Source: Alteromonadaceae bacterium (GTDB lineage Bacteria; Pseudomonadota; Gammaproteobacteria; Enterobacterales; Alteromonadaceae). From it: a DNA stretch of 64,000 nt. Positions 44,927-54,885 of the stretch are shown piece after piece (the stretch's first letter is position 1; each line of letters opens with the position of its first letter). The translations under genes and the position numbers were made by a program. The notes under the pieces were generated by a model. It worked only from the letters and a program-made list of their open reading frames with translations, had not been told where the DNA came from and ran no database searches. Where the stretch lies: the NCBI GenBank assembly GCA_013216015.1, contig JABSOI010000013.1, positions 1-64,000 of the forward strand, given 5' to 3'.

Positions 44927-45307
44927 CTAACTTTGTTTGCTACGATAATCTGCAATCGCAGCTTTAATTGCATCTTCAGCTAATATAGAGCAATGAATTT
45001 TAACGGGTGGTAACGCCAATTCTTCAGCAATGGCAGTATTTTTTATCTGACCAGCTTCTTCAATTGATTTACCTTTAACCCACTCAGTTACTAATGAGCT
45101 TGAAGCAATAGCTGAGCCGCAACCATAGGTTTTAAACTTAGCATCTTCAATTATACCGTCTTCAGATATTTTTAACTGTAACTTCATTACATCACCACAA
45201 GCTGGTGCACCCACCATACCAGTAGCTACTGATGGATCATTTTTATCCATAGAACCAACGTTGCGTGGATTTTCATAATGATCGATAACTTTTTCACTGT
45301 AAGCCAT
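44927..45307 (-). CDS. iscU: Iron-sulphur cluster scaffold IscU
   Basis: A 126-residue scaffold with its cluster-binding cysteines in GAPACGDVM (about 37), TYGCGSAIA (about 63) and KIHCSILAEDAI (about 106), an aspartate beside the first, and the HscA-recognition motif LPPVK. The start at 45307 (MAYSEKVIDHYENPRNVGS) has a strong AGGAGAG ribosome site. The longer frame to 45346 overlaps iscS and is unlikely. Confidence 0.96.
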   Translation of the reverse strand: MAYSEKVIDHYENPRNVGSMDKNDPSVATGMVGAPACGDVMKLQLKISEDGIIEDAKFKTYGCGSAIASSSLVTEWVKGKSIEEAGQIKNTAIAEELALPPVKIHCSILAEDAIKAAIADYRSKQS

Positions 45308-45326
45308 AATTACTCTCCTCTGCGCT

Positions 45327-46541
45327 CTAGTGAGCAGCCCATTCAATTGAATCTAGATCGACACCATCTTTAAACATTTCCCAAAGTGGCGACATATCCC
45401 GTAAGTGTCCAATAGATTTTTTAATTAATACAATCGCATAATCTATTTCTTCAGCTGTGGTAAAACGACCAAAGCTAAAACGAATTGAGCTATGCGCCAT
45501 TTCGTCATTTAAACCTAATGCACGTAATACGTAAGAAGGCTCAAGGCTTGCTGATGTACAGGCAGAACCAGACGATACAGCTAAATCTTTTAGTGCCATA
45601 ATTAATGACTCACCTTCAACAAAGTTGAAGCTAACATTTAAATTACCGGCATAACGCTTATCAAAATCTCCATTGACAAAAACTTGTTCCATAGAGTTAA
45701 GGCCTTGCCATAAACGGTCACGCATTTTGGTTACATGCTCATGATCTTGTGCCATTTCTTCTTTGGCAATTCGGAAAGCTTCACCCATACCAACAATTTG
45801 GTGAGTCGCTAAAGTACCAGAACGAAAACCGCGCTCATGACCACCGCCATGCATTTGCGCTTCTAAGCGAATACGTGGTTTACGGCGAACGTACAAAGCA
45901 CCAATGCCTTTAGGTCCATAAATTTTATGTGCTGAAAATGACATTAGATCAACTTTTAAATTCTGGGTATCAATGGCTATTTTACCAGCACTTTGCGCTG
46001 CATCTACATGAAAGACAATTTTGCGTGCGCGACACATTTCGCCAATTCCAGCTATATCTTGAATCACACCAATTTCGTTATTCACATGCATAATGCTCAC
46101 TAACACTGTGTCATCACGCATGGCTTCACTTAATTTATTTAAATCAATTAAACCGTTTGTTTCCGGATCAAGATAAGTTACTTCAAAACCTTGACGTTCT
46201 AATTCACGGCATGTATCTAAAACCGCTTTATGCTCAGTTTTAGCGGTAATTATATGCTTACCTTTTTTACTGTAAAAATTAGCAACACCTTTAATCGCAA
46301 GGTTGTCTGACTCAGTAGCACCAGAGGTTATAACGATTTCACGAGGATCGGCATTTATTAATTCAGCAATATGATTACGGGCAATATCAACCGCTTCTTC
46401 AGCCTCCCAGCCAAATTTATGAGAACGTGAGGCAGGATTACCATAATGACCATCAGCGGTCATATATTCCATCATCTTTGTTGCAACACGCTTATCTACA
46501 GGAGTCGTTGCGGAATAATCAAAATAAATAGGAAGCTTCAT
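45327..46541 (-). CDS. iscS: Cysteine desulfurase IscS
   Basis: A 404-residue PLP enzyme that takes sulphur from cysteine for Fe-S clusters and tRNA thiolation. [15 protein letters not shown] opens it. The PLP lysine is in [18 protein letters not shown] (about 206) and the persulphide-carrying cysteine in [21 protein letters not shown] (about 328). The length and C-terminal helix for IscU docking match E. coli IscS. GGAGAG lies ahead of the ATG. Confidence 0.97.
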   Translation of the reverse strand: MKLPIYFDYSATTPVDKRVATKMMEYMTADGHYGNPASRSHKFGWEAEEAVDIARNHIAELINADPREIVITSGATESDNLAIKGVANFYSKKGKHIITAKTEHKAVLDTCRELERQGFEVTYLDPETNGLIDLNKLSEAMRDDTVLVSIMHVNNEIGVIQDIAGIGEMCRARKIVFHVDAAQSAGKIAIDTQNLKVDLMSFSAHKIYGPKGIGALYVRRKPRIRLEAQMHGGGHERGFRSGTLATHQIVGMGEAFRIAKEEMAQDHEHVTKMRDRLWQGLNSMEQVFVNGDFDKRYAGNLNVSFNFVEGESLIMALKDLAVSSGSACTSASLEPSYVLRALGLNDEMAHSSIRFSFGRFTTAEEIDYAIVLIKKSIGHLRDMSPLWEMFKDGVDLDSIEWAAH

Positions 46542-46576
46542 AAGCTAACACTCTCCAAGGTAAATCGACACACCAG

Positions 46577-47086
46577 CTATAGCAGGTCGTTAATAATATT
46601 TTTTGTCGCTATTAAAGTTTCAACTGTTGAAAACTTTTCGACTTTTTGACACAGGCTATCTTGCCTTTTTGATATAATTTTTACATTCCTCTGCTCTACT
46701 AATTCAGATAGGGAAATATTTTTTAAAAAATCTTCAATTCTATTGCTTAAATCTACCCACAAGGTATGTGTTAAACAAACCTCACCACCTTGGCAGTTTC
46801 CTTTATTCAGGCATTTGGTTGCATTAATGCTTTCATTTACTGCGCCAATTACATCAGCAACGGCAATTTCAGCTGAGCACTTTCCTAAACGGTAACCACC
46901 ACCTGGACCACGTACACTACAAACCAAGCCATGCTTACGTAAACGGGAAAATAACTGTTCCAGATAAGACAATGAAATACCCTGACGCTCTGATATATCA
47001 GCAAGCGACACAGGCCCTGATGCGGCGTGTATAGCAACATCAAGTATTGCAGTGACGGCATAACGCCCTTTTGAAGTTAATCTCAT
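46577..47086 (-). CDS. iscR: Fe-S cluster-responsive regulator IscR
   Basis: A 169-residue Rrf2-family regulator with a winged helix ([37 protein letters not shown]) and the 2Fe-2S ligand region [13 protein letters not shown] followed by LTH (Cys 92/98/104-type plus His). With cluster bound it should repress this operon. I choose ATG 47086, behind AAGG, which gives the canonical N-terminus; the frame itself extends to 47119. Two operator-like sites lie upstream. Confidence 0.95.
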   Translation of the reverse strand: MRLTSKGRYAVTAILDVAIHAASGPVSLADISERQGISLSYLEQLFSRLRKHGLVCSVRGPGGGYRLGKCSAEIAVADVIGAVNESINATKCLNKGNCQGGEVCLTHTLWVDLSNRIEDFLKNISLSELVEQRNVKIISKRQDSLCQKVEKFSTVETLIATKNIINDLL

Positions 47087-47173
47087 CGTGTGCCTTATCT
47101 GTGCAACTATAAAATACATTTTAAAATGTAAAATTAAAGTCCTTAAAGCTAACCAAGCCCTGAACGCCGCGCA

Positions 47174-47202
47174 ATTTTACATAACCCTTTATATTAGTCA
47201 AG
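47174..47202 (-). promoter_or_regulatory. iscR operon promoter
   Basis: On the minus strand, TTGACT (47202-47197), a 17-base spacer and TAAAAT (47179-47174) lie 88 bp upstream of the iscR start. The -35 is directly bordered by the IscR-type operators at 47203-47253. Confidence 0.75.
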
Positions 47203-47253
47203 TATACCCGAGTAATTTAGTCAGGTAAATACTTGACTAAATTACTCGGGTAT
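47203..47253. promoter_or_regulatory. Two opposed IscR type-1 operators
   Basis: ATACTTGACTAAATTACTCG-GGTAT (47229-47253) and its near mirror image (47203-47227, reverse complement TTACCTGACTAAATTACTCG...) each match the known type-1 IscR pattern. Because they face each other, they also form a 20-bp perfect inverted repeat around a 10-bp centre. A further half-site (TTAGTCAAGTAT) overlaps the -35 box. This arrangement fits feedback repression of isc by holo-IscR. Confidence 0.85.
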
Positions 47254-47400
47254 TTCATTTTACCTCGCTCATGATAATAGTCAATGGAATTTTAGTGTTA
47301 TTACTCTTATTGTAAGAAAAACAGGGAAACTTTCAGGATACTTCGATTGAAATTGTTATAACCAGCGCTTTTTACTGGCTAAAAGTTTACAAGCTAAATA

Positions 47401-48210
47401 TTATATTTCCGGATCAAAACCTTCTACTACACTTTCTCTACGCTTAGCAACAGCTATTTCGTCTTCTACAAATTCACCAACTCTTAATTCAGGTAAATCT
47501 TCTTGACCGACTTGACCACCCAACTGATTAACTTCTTTACATAAGGATGAAACTTTATCGTCCATTAAATTCATATGGTCAATCATTCTACGTATTGCTT
47601 TAGCCACGGGATCCGGGTTATCTGCTGAAACCGCATAAGCATCAAAGCCAAATTTTGCAGCTGCGTTATCGTGGTTGTTGGATTTTTCTTTATCTTCCTT
47701 ACTATTTACAATACGGCCAGGAATTCCCACTGCAGTAGCATTTTCAGGTAGGTCTTTTACCACAACAGAATTAGAGCCGACTTTGCCACCATTTCCTATA
47801 GAAATAGGTCCTAAGACTTGCGCTCCTGCACCAATAACAACATTATTGCCTAATGTGGGATGTCGTTTTCCTGCTTTCCAACTAGTTCCACCAAGGGTAA
47901 CTCCTTGATATAAAGTAACATCATCACCAATTTCAGCCGTACCACCAATAACCACTCCCATGCCATGGTCGATAAAAAAACGACGTCCTACAACAGCGCC
48001 AGGATGAATTTCAATACCTGTTAACCAGCGGGAGAAGGTTGACAAAGTTCTCGCTAGCCATAACCATTCTGCCTTCCATAGCTTATGACTCAGTCGGTGG
48101 ATCCAAATAGCATGCATTCCCGGATAGTTAGTTAAAACTTCAAAAACAGTGCGTGCAGCTGGATCTCTATCAAAGACACTGTCGATATCTTCTTTGATTC
48201 GACTAAACAT
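47401..48210 (-). CDS. cysE: Serine O-acetyltransferase
   Basis: A 269-residue hexapeptide-repeat acetyltransferase that makes O-acetylserine for cysteine synthesis. An N-terminal helical domain ([27 protein letters not shown]) is followed by the left-handed beta helix with [24 protein letters not shown] and [11 protein letters not shown], which has the active-site His and Asp. An added tail of about 70 residues is acidic. I choose ATG 48210, which has AAGGA 6 bases upstream; the ATG at 48216 abuts that site. Its place next to isc ties cysteine supply to IscS. Confidence 0.93.
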   Translation of the reverse strand: MFSRIKEDIDSVFDRDPAARTVFEVLTNYPGMHAIWIHRLSHKLWKAEWLWLARTLSTFSRWLTGIEIHPGAVVGRRFFIDHGMGVVIGGTAEIGDDVTLYQGVTLGGTSWKAGKRHPTLGNNVVIGAGAQVLGPISIGNGGKVGSNSVVVKDLPENATAVGIPGRIVNSKEDKEKSNNHDNAAAKFGFDAYAVSADNPDPVAKAIRRMIDHMNLMDDKVSSLCKEVNQLGGQVGQEDLPELRVGEFVEDEIAVAKRRESVVEGFDPEI

Positions 48211-48249
48211 ATTCATTCCTTAATTAAATTAGCTTAACTCAAAATATAA

Positions 48250-49056
48250 TTACTTCTTCGCCGCCCGCTCTACTGATGCTAGCATACCACGTAGCATTTT
48301 CACTTCTTTTACATCTGGTCGGACCCGGTTAAACAAACGACGTAACTTAGTCATCACTAATCCGGGATGGCTAGGCACAATAAAACCTGTGGCTAACAAT
48401 GCGTCTTCAAAATGTTGATACAGACGCTCTGTTTCTTCAACAATTGGATATTCATCTTCCTCGACTTTTTTCTGTACAGGTTTTTCTTGAGTAGCTTTTT
48501 CTCGTGCAATCAAATAGCTGGTACGTACCTCATAACTAAGGGTTTGTACTGCCATCGCCAAATTTAATGAGCTATATTCCGGATTTGCTGGTATTTGCAC
48601 ATGAAAATGACAAAGTTGCAGTTCTTCATTAGTTAAACCGCTACTTTCACGGCCAAAAACCAGTGCCACCGGAAAGTTTCTTACTTCATCAATTAATTTC
48701 TCTCCACAGCCTCTTGGCTCCAGCATTGGCCAAGGCAATGTACGGGAACGAGCACTTGTACCAACCACTAAACCACAATCATTAATTGCCTCTTCAAGTG
48801 TGCCAACCACTTTTGCACCAGCAAGCACATCGGTAGCACCCGCAGCCATTGCCTGTGCCTGCCCATTGGGCATTTCTTTCGGATCAACCAAAACAAGCTG
48901 GCTTAACCCCATAGTTTTCATCGCACGTGCAGCAGAACCAATATTACGGCAGTCTGACGTGTTAACTAACACGATACGCACATTTTCTAATTTTGGTTCT
49001 TCTCTTTGTTGTTCTAACAAAGAACCAGCTTTTGGATCTAAAGTTTCATCTGACAT
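48250..49056 (-). CDS. trmJ: tRNA (cytidine/uridine-32-2'-O)-methyltransferase
   Basis: A 268-residue SPOUT methyltransferase with [27 protein letters not shown] near the start. The knotted SAM site is shown by [16 protein letters not shown] (about 133) and [17 protein letters not shown] (about 154). It should methylate the ribose at position 32 of some tRNAs. Its order beside cysE and the isc operon matches many gammaproteobacteria. A first stretch of about 20 residues is variable. Confidence 0.92.
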   Translation of the reverse strand: MSDETLDPKAGSLLEQQREEPKLENVRIVLVNTSDCRNIGSAARAMKTMGLSQLVLVDPKEMPNGQAQAMAAGATDVLAGAKVVGTLEEAINDCGLVVGTSARSRTLPWPMLEPRGCGEKLIDEVRNFPVALVFGRESSGLTNEELQLCHFHVQIPANPEYSSLNLAMAVQTLSYEVRTSYLIAREKATQEKPVQKKVEEDEYPIVEETERLYQHFEDALLATGFIVPSHPGLVMTKLRRLFNRVRPDVKEVKMLRGMLASVERAAKK

Positions 49057-49105
49057 TTTAATTATCTACATTATTAATTTAACTTAGCGGTCATCGACAC
49101 AGTTA

Positions 49106-49412
49106 TACCAATTGCACTAAATAGTTGATCATCTTCAAATGGTCTAAATCACCACTAGCTGCGTTGCCGACATGGCAGCTCCTAGGCATCCATGCCTTTG
49201 CTGCATTAGTGCATCCATGCACGTCGATGTCGGTACTTAGGTTTTGTCTGGAACTAAAAACCTGTGCCTTCAATCACACACGCCAGCTATTGCTCAATCA
49301 GGCGCCTTGCCTACATGGATGTAGGTACTTAGGTTTTGCCTGGAGCAAAAAACCTGTGCTATTGGCAATTTATCCTCATTGAATATTGATCACTTATTTA
49401 ATGCGAATGGTA
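49106..49412. mobile_element. 307-bp TA-type MITE
   Basis: The left end TACCAATTGCACTAAATA and right end (inverted TACCATTCGCATTAAATAAG) are imperfect repeats, with TA on the left flank. The core carries inverted CATCCATGCA/TGCATGGATG-type and CTACATGGATGTAGG blocks and ACTTAGGTTTTGCCTGG direct repeats. The copy at 54886 has the same 307-bp length and is nearly identical. Open frames through it are not genes. The rest of the gap to 49592 holds a terminator. Confidence 0.85.
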
Positions 49413-49489
49413 TTAAAGCTATGAACCAACTAGTCTAGAAGGCTAAAAACTATAGATAATATTAACACAGAACAATAACTGTGTCGGTA

Positions 49490-49532
49490 TTAAAAAGCAC
49501 TATAAATTTCAGTAATCAATAGTGCTTTTTAA
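49490..49532. terminator. Bidirectional terminator after znuB
   Basis: TTAAAAAGCACTAT pairs perfectly with ATAGTGCTTTTTAA (14 bp) around a 15-nt loop. A and T runs at the outer ends make it work on either strand. It lies 60 bp after the znuB stop. Confidence 0.85.
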
Positions 49533-49592
49533 TCTGTATTAGAGCGTTTTTTTATAAGGTAAGAATACAACCTATTCGCCAATGTCTTCAAG

Positions 49593-50393
49593 TTAGTCTG
49601 TACCCTTATGATTTTTCCTCACAAATGGAAAATTTCCCCCTGCTAACACGAGTGATGAAATTACACCGGTCACCGCCAGACTCCATACAATCACAGCACC
49701 TGAAGGTAAATCGAACAAGGCAGATACAACTAGACCTATTGCGTAGGCAATAGCGCCAATGACGAAAGCTATCCATAATTGTTTTACGCCATGGTACTGA
49801 GAAGTGACTAATGCCGGAATAATTAAACTGGTGAATACCAGATACACACCCACTAATTGTACCGAAACCGTGACAGCAACAGCAAAAACCAGATAAAAAG
49901 CACTTGGAAACTTTTCACCTATTTGCAAACCAAACCAGCTGAACAGTATTACGCTATAAATTATTGCTGGAGGGATAAGTTCTTCATATGATACCCATAG
50001 AATTTGCCCTACAAGCAAATCTTTTAAGTGTTCGCCACCATGAGGATTATTAGCCAGTAATAATAAAGATAGCGTTGCCGCCAAAACGAACATCACACCA
50101 ATTAATGCCTCTTGAGTTTTAGGAAAATATTTTTCTGTTAATCTTAAAAGTAAGGCACCTAAAACCGCAGTGGTCACTGCAGCTAATTGAACTTGCCACG
50201 GGTTGTCATTCCAACCAAGTAATTCAGCGGCTATCACACCAAGGCCCGCAATCTGCGCAACAGCTAAATCAATAAAAATAATTCCGCGTTTAAGTACAAT
50301 CCGTCCCAATGGTACATGGGTTGATAATACTAATAAGCCTGCAATAAACGCGGGCCCTAAAATAGAAAGATCTAGAACTTGCCAATCCATCAT
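49593..50393 (-). CDS. znuB: Zinc ABC transporter permease
   Basis: A 266-residue ABC-3-family membrane protein with about eight hydrophobic segments. It contains FIDLAVAQIAGLGVIAAEL (about 40) and the late block YLVFTSLIIPAL, both usual for zinc/manganese permeases. It should form the inner-membrane channel for ZnuA-delivered zinc. The neighbouring small Cys/His protein and outer-membrane protein favour zinc over manganese. The ATPase gene znuC, normally adjacent, is missing. Confidence 0.88.
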   Translation of the reverse strand: MMDWQVLDLSILGPAFIAGLLVLSTHVPLGRIVLKRGIIFIDLAVAQIAGLGVIAAELLGWNDNPWQVQLAAVTTAVLGALLLRLTEKYFPKTQEALIGVMFVLAATLSLLLLANNPHGGEHLKDLLVGQILWVSYEELIPPAIIYSVILFSWFGLQIGEKFPSAFYLVFAVAVTVSVQLVGVYLVFTSLIIPALVTSQYHGVKQLWIAFVIGAIAYAIGLVVSALFDLPSGAVIVWSLAVTGVISSLVLAGGNFPFVRKNHKGTD

Positions 50394-50428
50394 TTACTAT
50401 TCCTTAATTGTTAATCCTGATTTAGTTA

Positions 50429-50643
50429 TACCCTTCGCATTAAATAAGTGATCAATATTCAATGAGGATAAATTGCAAATAGCACAGGTTTTTTGCTCTA
50501 GGCAAAACCTAAGTACCTACATCGACGTGCATGGATGCACTAATGCAGCGTAGGTATGGATGCCTAGGAGCTGCCATGTAGGCAACGCAGCTAGTGGTGA
50601 TTTAGACCATGAGAAGGTGATCACATATTTAGTGCGATTGGTA
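50429..50643. mobile_element. 215-bp TA-type MITE overlapping the end of znuA
   Basis: TACCCTTCGCATTAAATAAG (left) and (inverted) TACCAATCGCACTAAATATG (right) are the same ends as in the 307-bp elements, in opposite orientation, with an internal deletion of about 90 bp. TA precedes the left end. It fills the space between znuB and znuA, and its right end encodes the last residues of ZnuA. Confidence 0.85.
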
Positions 50644-51574
50644 TTAATATGGCATTGCTGAGTAAACGAAACGTTTCATCGTATAAGCTGAACAAATCAG
50701 TAACATTTGCTGTACCGCCAACAGTAAAAGGTAAGGTTATCGATTTAATACCTGTGCGTTTAGCTAACCATGTTGAAGATCGTTCATTTTGGTAGGCTGC
50801 ATGAATAATAACATCAGCAGCATTGTGCTTAAACTGCTTAACTAACAAGTGCAAATGACCACTACTAACTGGTATTCCGGGTTTATTTTCAATAGTTGCC
50901 ACTTGCTCCAGCTTGACAAAATCTAGCAGATAATCCCAACTGGCATGTTGTACGATGATCTTCGAACCTTTGAGTAACTTAACCTGTATTTTCCATTTTT
51001 TTACCGCTTTTTTCCAACGGATTAAAAAATCATCAGCTTGTTTTTGATAATAATCAGCATTCGCGGGATCAATCACTTTCATTCGTTTAACTAACGCTTT
51101 AGCAATTAAACGGATATTTTTTGGATCAGTGTGCACATGCGGATTTCCAGCAGCATGAACATCTCCCTGACTTCGGTCTATCACTTTAGGCAAACCAAGC
51201 AAACGCACATGTTCTGCAGCTAAAAAATAACCTGGCTTGTTCACTTGAATATTTGAATTACTGGCTCGGCGTAATAATAACGGTAACCAACCTATTTCAA
51301 GATCAGCCCCCGAACACACTAATAAATCAGCATTACTCATTTTACTGATCAAACTCGGTCTTGCTTGCACTTGATGCGGATCTTGCAGCCCAGTTGTTGC
51401 AGAAAAAACACTCACTTTATCCCCCCCTAGTTCCTGTACTAAGGACTTCCATTCCGGCTCACAAGTAAATACATTAATATTGGCAAAAACGGGTAGCGAT
51501 AAGAAAAACGTACTAACTAAAATGCCAACAAAAACGTGAAGTTTATTTAATCTTATAAATTTAAATATCATCAA
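50621..51574 (-). CDS. znuA: Zinc ABC transporter substrate-binding protein
   Basis: A 317-residue cluster A-I binding protein. A signal peptide (hydrophobic residues about 12-31, ending VFA) precedes FTCEPEWKSLVQELGGDKVSV. Likely metal ligands are His in LQDPHQVQARP (about 67), in NPHVHTDP (about 144) and in VQHASWDYL (about 209). The usual His-rich loop is nearly absent. The normal end is near RLLSNAI; the final ILIPIALNM and the stop are read from a mobile element. The extra tail is short and after the last helix, so activity is probably kept. Confidence 0.88.
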   Translation of the reverse strand: MMIFKFIRLNKLHVFVGILVSTFFLSLPVFANINVFTCEPEWKSLVQELGGDKVSVFSATTGLQDPHQVQARPSLISKMSNADLLVCSGADLEIGWLPLLLRRASNSNIQVNKPGYFLAAEHVRLLGLPKVIDRSQGDVHAAGNPHVHTDPKNIRLIAKALVKRMKVIDPANADYYQKQADDFLIRWKKAVKKWKIQVKLLKGSKIIVQHASWDYLLDFVKLEQVATIENKPGIPVSSGHLHLLVKQFKHNAADVIIHAAYQNERSSTWLAKRTGIKSITLPFTVGGTANVTDLFSLYDETFRLLSNAILIPIALNM

Positions 51575-51585
51575 TATTATCCTTA

Positions 51586-53025
51586 TTAAAAACTATGAGC
51601 GCCATGGGCACCAAAAGCAGCAACATATTGTAAAATCCAAACACTTTCTTGCTTATCATCAAGCTTATTGTGATCAACTTGTAAACGGATTCGACTAAAT
51701 TCACTATTGCTCCAGTCAAGCATTAACGAGTGTTGTTCTGGGCTATAGCCAAAATCATCAAGTAAGGAACCAATGAATTGTGTCGGTATGTTATCCGATG
51801 AAAGCATGGAAGTTCGAACACCAATACGCCATTGGCGTGCAAAACGATAAACACCTTCCAGATACCAACCGGTTTGGTCTCTGTCAAATTCATCATCAGT
51901 CAACTCATTGCCCATACTACTAAAAACGCCTTTATCATTCCCGTTAAAGTATTCCCCTTGCAGCTTGAACTCTTGCTCACCGCGATTACCATTGGGCGAC
52001 CACTTATAAACAAAGTCTGCAATCCATAATTTATTTGTCCCGGTGAAAATATCCCCCTGCTCTGTTGCCCGACTATCTACATCTGCATGTAGATATGATA
52101 AACCAAAGCGCCAACTCTGAGCGTCAGTAATATCACCACCTAAATGAGAGAATGCGGTCCAAACACCATTTCCTGAGTTGCTGGCCCCCGCAGCAGGAAA
52201 ACTATCTCCACGGTATACTTCAACGCCTGTTTCCCAAAATAAATCAGTCGGTGCCAACCAAGTTGTTTGTATGCCCACATCACCAAATTTACCTCCAAGA
52301 AAAGCCTCATAGGGTAGTGGTCGATTTGCGAAATCATCAGAATGACTATGTTTACTGGATAAATAGCCAATTCCCGAGAAAAACCGACCCGCCTTAACAT
52401 TTAAACCATGATCTAAGTTAATGGTTTGAATATAAGCTTCCTCTACCTCAACTTCATCACCAAAAGCAAGGGTAACACTGGCGTAAAACATATCATCAAC
52501 GTTCGCATTCATGTTCAGCTCTGACTCACCTAAACCAGAACCCTGTTCACCCGGACCACTTTCTTCTGTAGGGAAAAAACCGGGAAGTTTATACTCAAAG
52601 TTATCACTATAACTAAGCCAACGACCATTTAAGATCATTCCAATCCCTGGATTAAAAGTATTAGCAGATCTTATATTACCTTGTTGTGATACATCTATGG
52701 CTAACGATTCAAGGTCATCCTGAGTTTCTGACAAATCATCTTGAGTCAAATCCAGAGCTTGCTCTGCTTTTATTACACGTTCTTCCAGCTGTTTAATTTT
52801 TTCTTGATAACTTTGTTGTAATAGTTGCAACTCATTTTTTAGTTGAATTAATATCTCAGATTGCTTATTTTTCGGTACTTGTCCATTTTTGACTTCTTGC
52901 GCGCTAATAATTGTTGAAAACAACAAATTTAAGATAAACAGCCTAAATATGACTGACTTTTTTTGGAATAAAAGTTTTAGAGGTAAATAGTTTTTAAGTG
53001 AGCTGTTCTTTAGTGAAAAAATCAT
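51586..53025 (-). CDS. Outer-membrane beta-barrel protein of the zinc-uptake cluster
   Basis: A 479-residue exported protein. A signal peptide (about residues 25-43, ending ISA) is followed by a coiled coil of about 60 residues (ILIQLKNELQLLQQSYQEKI...). A barrel-like region then alternates aromatic strands and turns, ending in a terminal Phe (GAHGAHSF) as outer-membrane proteins do. Porins of the OprO/P type share this coiled-coil-plus-barrel plan. Twelve bases separate it from znuA, so it probably carries zinc or a zinc chelate across the outer membrane. Specificity is inferred. Confidence 0.75.
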   Translation of the reverse strand: MIFSLKNSSLKNYLPLKLLFQKKSVIFRLFILNLLFSTIISAQEVKNGQVPKNKQSEILIQLKNELQLLQQSYQEKIKQLEERVIKAEQALDLTQDDLSETQDDLESLAIDVSQQGNIRSANTFNPGIGMILNGRWLSYSDNFEYKLPGFFPTEESGPGEQGSGLGESELNMNANVDDMFYASVTLAFGDEVEVEEAYIQTINLDHGLNVKAGRFFSGIGYLSSKHSHSDDFANRPLPYEAFLGGKFGDVGIQTTWLAPTDLFWETGVEVYRGDSFPAAGASNSGNGVWTAFSHLGGDITDAQSWRFGLSYLHADVDSRATEQGDIFTGTNKLWIADFVYKWSPNGNRGEQEFKLQGEYFNGNDKGVFSSMGNELTDDEFDRDQTGWYLEGVYRFARQWRIGVRTSMLSSDNIPTQFIGSLLDDFGYSPEQHSLMLDWSNSEFSRIRLQVDHNKLDDKQESVWILQYVAAFGAHGAHSF

Positions 53026-53276
53026 TACATTGTGACCCTACAATTTATTTTTATAAACTATTTGTGTTGTTATGCCGGATGGATCATGCCTTAGGCAAAC
53101 TCATCCGTAATTATTCTCAACAATAAACACCAAATAAGAATAGCGTCTTGGCCAAGTAGCCACAGTTAAATGGTAACGTGAATATAGCCAACACCATTCA
53201 TATGATATACAACACAAATTTTGAAAATGCCTATCATCCTATAAATAGTGATGACGGCTACAAGATAAAAAATAGA

Positions 53277-53579
53277 TTAAAGCGGAGGACCACGATTACT
53301 TATGGTAAGAGGTTGTTTGGTTAGACATATAGTTTGATTATGAACTATTACGAAACAAGATTTAACTATCGGTAATAGAGTTAAACCATCACTGACAATA
53401 AACGGAGTGTGGTGAAAACTGGTCAAACAAAGCTGACATTCTATATCGCTGGCTAACGCATACTGGTGACTATGGACATTCGAAACAAAGCCCATAAATA
53501 ACCAACAACTGAGCACAACCACCAACAATTTGCGGCTAAGCGCTAATTGTTTAATGCCACGCGTATTAAACCTATCCAT
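53277..53579 (-). CDS. Small Cys/His protein, possible zinc-uptake chaperone
   Basis: A 100-residue protein with an N-terminal membrane or signal segment (LLVVVLSCWLFMGFVS) followed by SNVHSHQYALASDIECQLCLTSFHH, with two His and a C-x-x-C that could bind zinc. Similar small proteins next to znu genes in Alteromonadales are annotated as zinc-uptake chaperones, from memory. It lies upstream of and in line with the outer-membrane protein and znuA. No clear Zur box was found nearby. Confidence 0.6.
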   Translation of the reverse strand: MDRFNTRGIKQLALSRKLLVVVLSCWLFMGFVSNVHSHQYALASDIECQLCLTSFHHTPFIVSDGLTLLPIVKSCFVIVHNQTICLTKQPLTISNRGPPL

Positions 53580-53831
53580 ATAAAAATAGTTTCACCCTAA
53601 ATAAATCACTACTAACTTTACGCGAACAGCCCAGATAAAACAAGCTTGTTATTTTTTAGTTATCGCTAATAATAAATTAGTTTGCTACAATGCGCGCCGC
53701 TTGATTTTCGATAGCATTTTTGTTTTTTACATTGTGAAGACAACAATAAGCGGTATGAAATCAAGCCTTGTTCTTTTACATAACTGTTTTTTAACTTTTT
53801 TCTTTTTAGAAAAATAAATAGGGTCATTACT

Positions 53832-54635
53832 ATGCATCCAATGCTAAATATTGCTGTGCGCGCTGCACGTTCCGCGGGTACTGTAATTGTTCGCGCATTC
53901 GAACAACTTGATAAAGTTGAAATTGAATCTAAAGGCACTAACGATTTTGTTACCAACGTTGACACGAGTGCAGAACAGGCAATTATTAATACTATTCAAA
54001 AGTCTTATCCTGATCATACTATTATTGCTGAAGAATCAGGAATAACAGCAGGTAAAGATAACGATATTCAATGGATCATCGACCCTCTTGACGGTACAAC
54101 AAACTTTGTAAAAGGCATTCCTCATTTTGCCGTATCAATTGCCATTAAAGTTAAAGGCAAATTGGATCAAGCAGTAATTTACGATCCTATTCGTGGCGAT
54201 CTTTTTACCGCCAGCCGTGGTAAAGGTGCACAACTTAACGGTTTTAGAATACGTGTTAAACAACATAACAACTTAACCGGTTCTATATTGGCAACAGGTT
54301 TCCCTTTCAAACATAAACAACACACAGATGCTTATCTGGATATGTTTAAAACCTTATTCAAGAAAACAGCTGATATGCGCAGAGCTGGCTCTGCCGCTTT
54401 GGATTTAGCTTATGTTGCTGCTGGTCGTGTCGACGGTTTCTTCGAAATAGGTTTGAAACCATGGGACACCGCTGCAGGTGAATTATTAATTATTGAAGCC
54501 GGTGGATTGGTCACTGATTTCATTGGCGGTCATGGCCATGAAAAATCAGGTAACATAGTTGCCAGTAGCCCTAAATTGTTAAAAGAAATATTAAAAGATA
54601 TCCGTCCTCATTTGACCGATTCTTTAAAAAGATAA
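53832..54635 (+). CDS. suhB: Inositol-1-monophosphatase family protein
   Basis: A 267-residue SuhB-type phosphatase with the metal-binding motifs IIAEESG (about 65), WIIDPLDGTTNFVKGIPHFA (about 82-101) and KPWDTAAGELLIIEAGG (about 212). Besides phosphatase activity, SuhB helps rRNA antitermination in E. coli. Its neighbourhood with trmJ/cysE/isc recurs in related genomes. TACAAT at 53686 may be part of its promoter. A terminator follows at once. Confidence 0.94.
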   Translation: MHPMLNIAVRAARSAGTVIVRAFEQLDKVEIESKGTNDFVTNVDTSAEQAIINTIQKSYPDHTIIAEESGITAGKDNDIQWIIDPLDGTTNFVKGIPHFAVSIAIKVKGKLDQAVIYDPIRGDLFTASRGKGAQLNGFRIRVKQHNNLTGSILATGFPFKHKQHTDAYLDMFKTLFKKTADMRRAGSAALDLAYVAAGRVDGFFEIGLKPWDTAAGELLIIEAGGLVTDFIGGHGHEKSGNIVASSPKLLKEILKDIRPHLTDSLKR

Positions 54636-54654
54636 CAATAAAACAACATAAATA

Positions 54655-54688
54655 AAGCCCTGATCACACCAAGTAATCAGGACTTTTT
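54655..54688 (+). terminator. Terminator after suhB
   Basis: AAGCCCTGAT and ATCAGGACTT pair with one internal mismatch around an 11-nt loop, followed by TTTTT. It begins 19 bp after the suhB stop. Confidence 0.85.
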
Positions 54689-54832
54689 ATGTTCAGGATG
54701 AACGGTATGTCGCGGTGCCATGGATGGCAAAGAGCGACGATGTTCAGGATGAACGGTATGTCGCGGTGCCATGGATGGCAAAGAGCGACGATGTTCAGGA
54801 TGAACGGTATGTCGCGGTGCCATGGATGGCAA
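54689..54832. repeat. Three tandem copies of a 51-bp repeat
   Basis: The unit beginning ATGTTCAGGATGAACGGTAT starts at 54689, 54740 and 54791; the third copy diverges after about 40 bases. Each unit contains the palindromic TGCCATGGATGGCA. As 51 is a multiple of three, open frames run through on both strands, but they have no ribosome sites. It is intergenic repeat DNA between the suhB terminator and a 307-bp mobile element. Confidence 0.9.
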
Positions 54833-54885
54833 AAAGAAGATGTCATTTCTTTCGTAAAACATTTTTCTTCAGCTATGCGAACTAA

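Noticed and set aside
53026..53831. Zur-binding site for the zinc cluster
   Set aside because: I looked for a GTTATA-centred palindrome upstream of the outer-membrane protein and the small Cys/His gene and saw none that was convincing.
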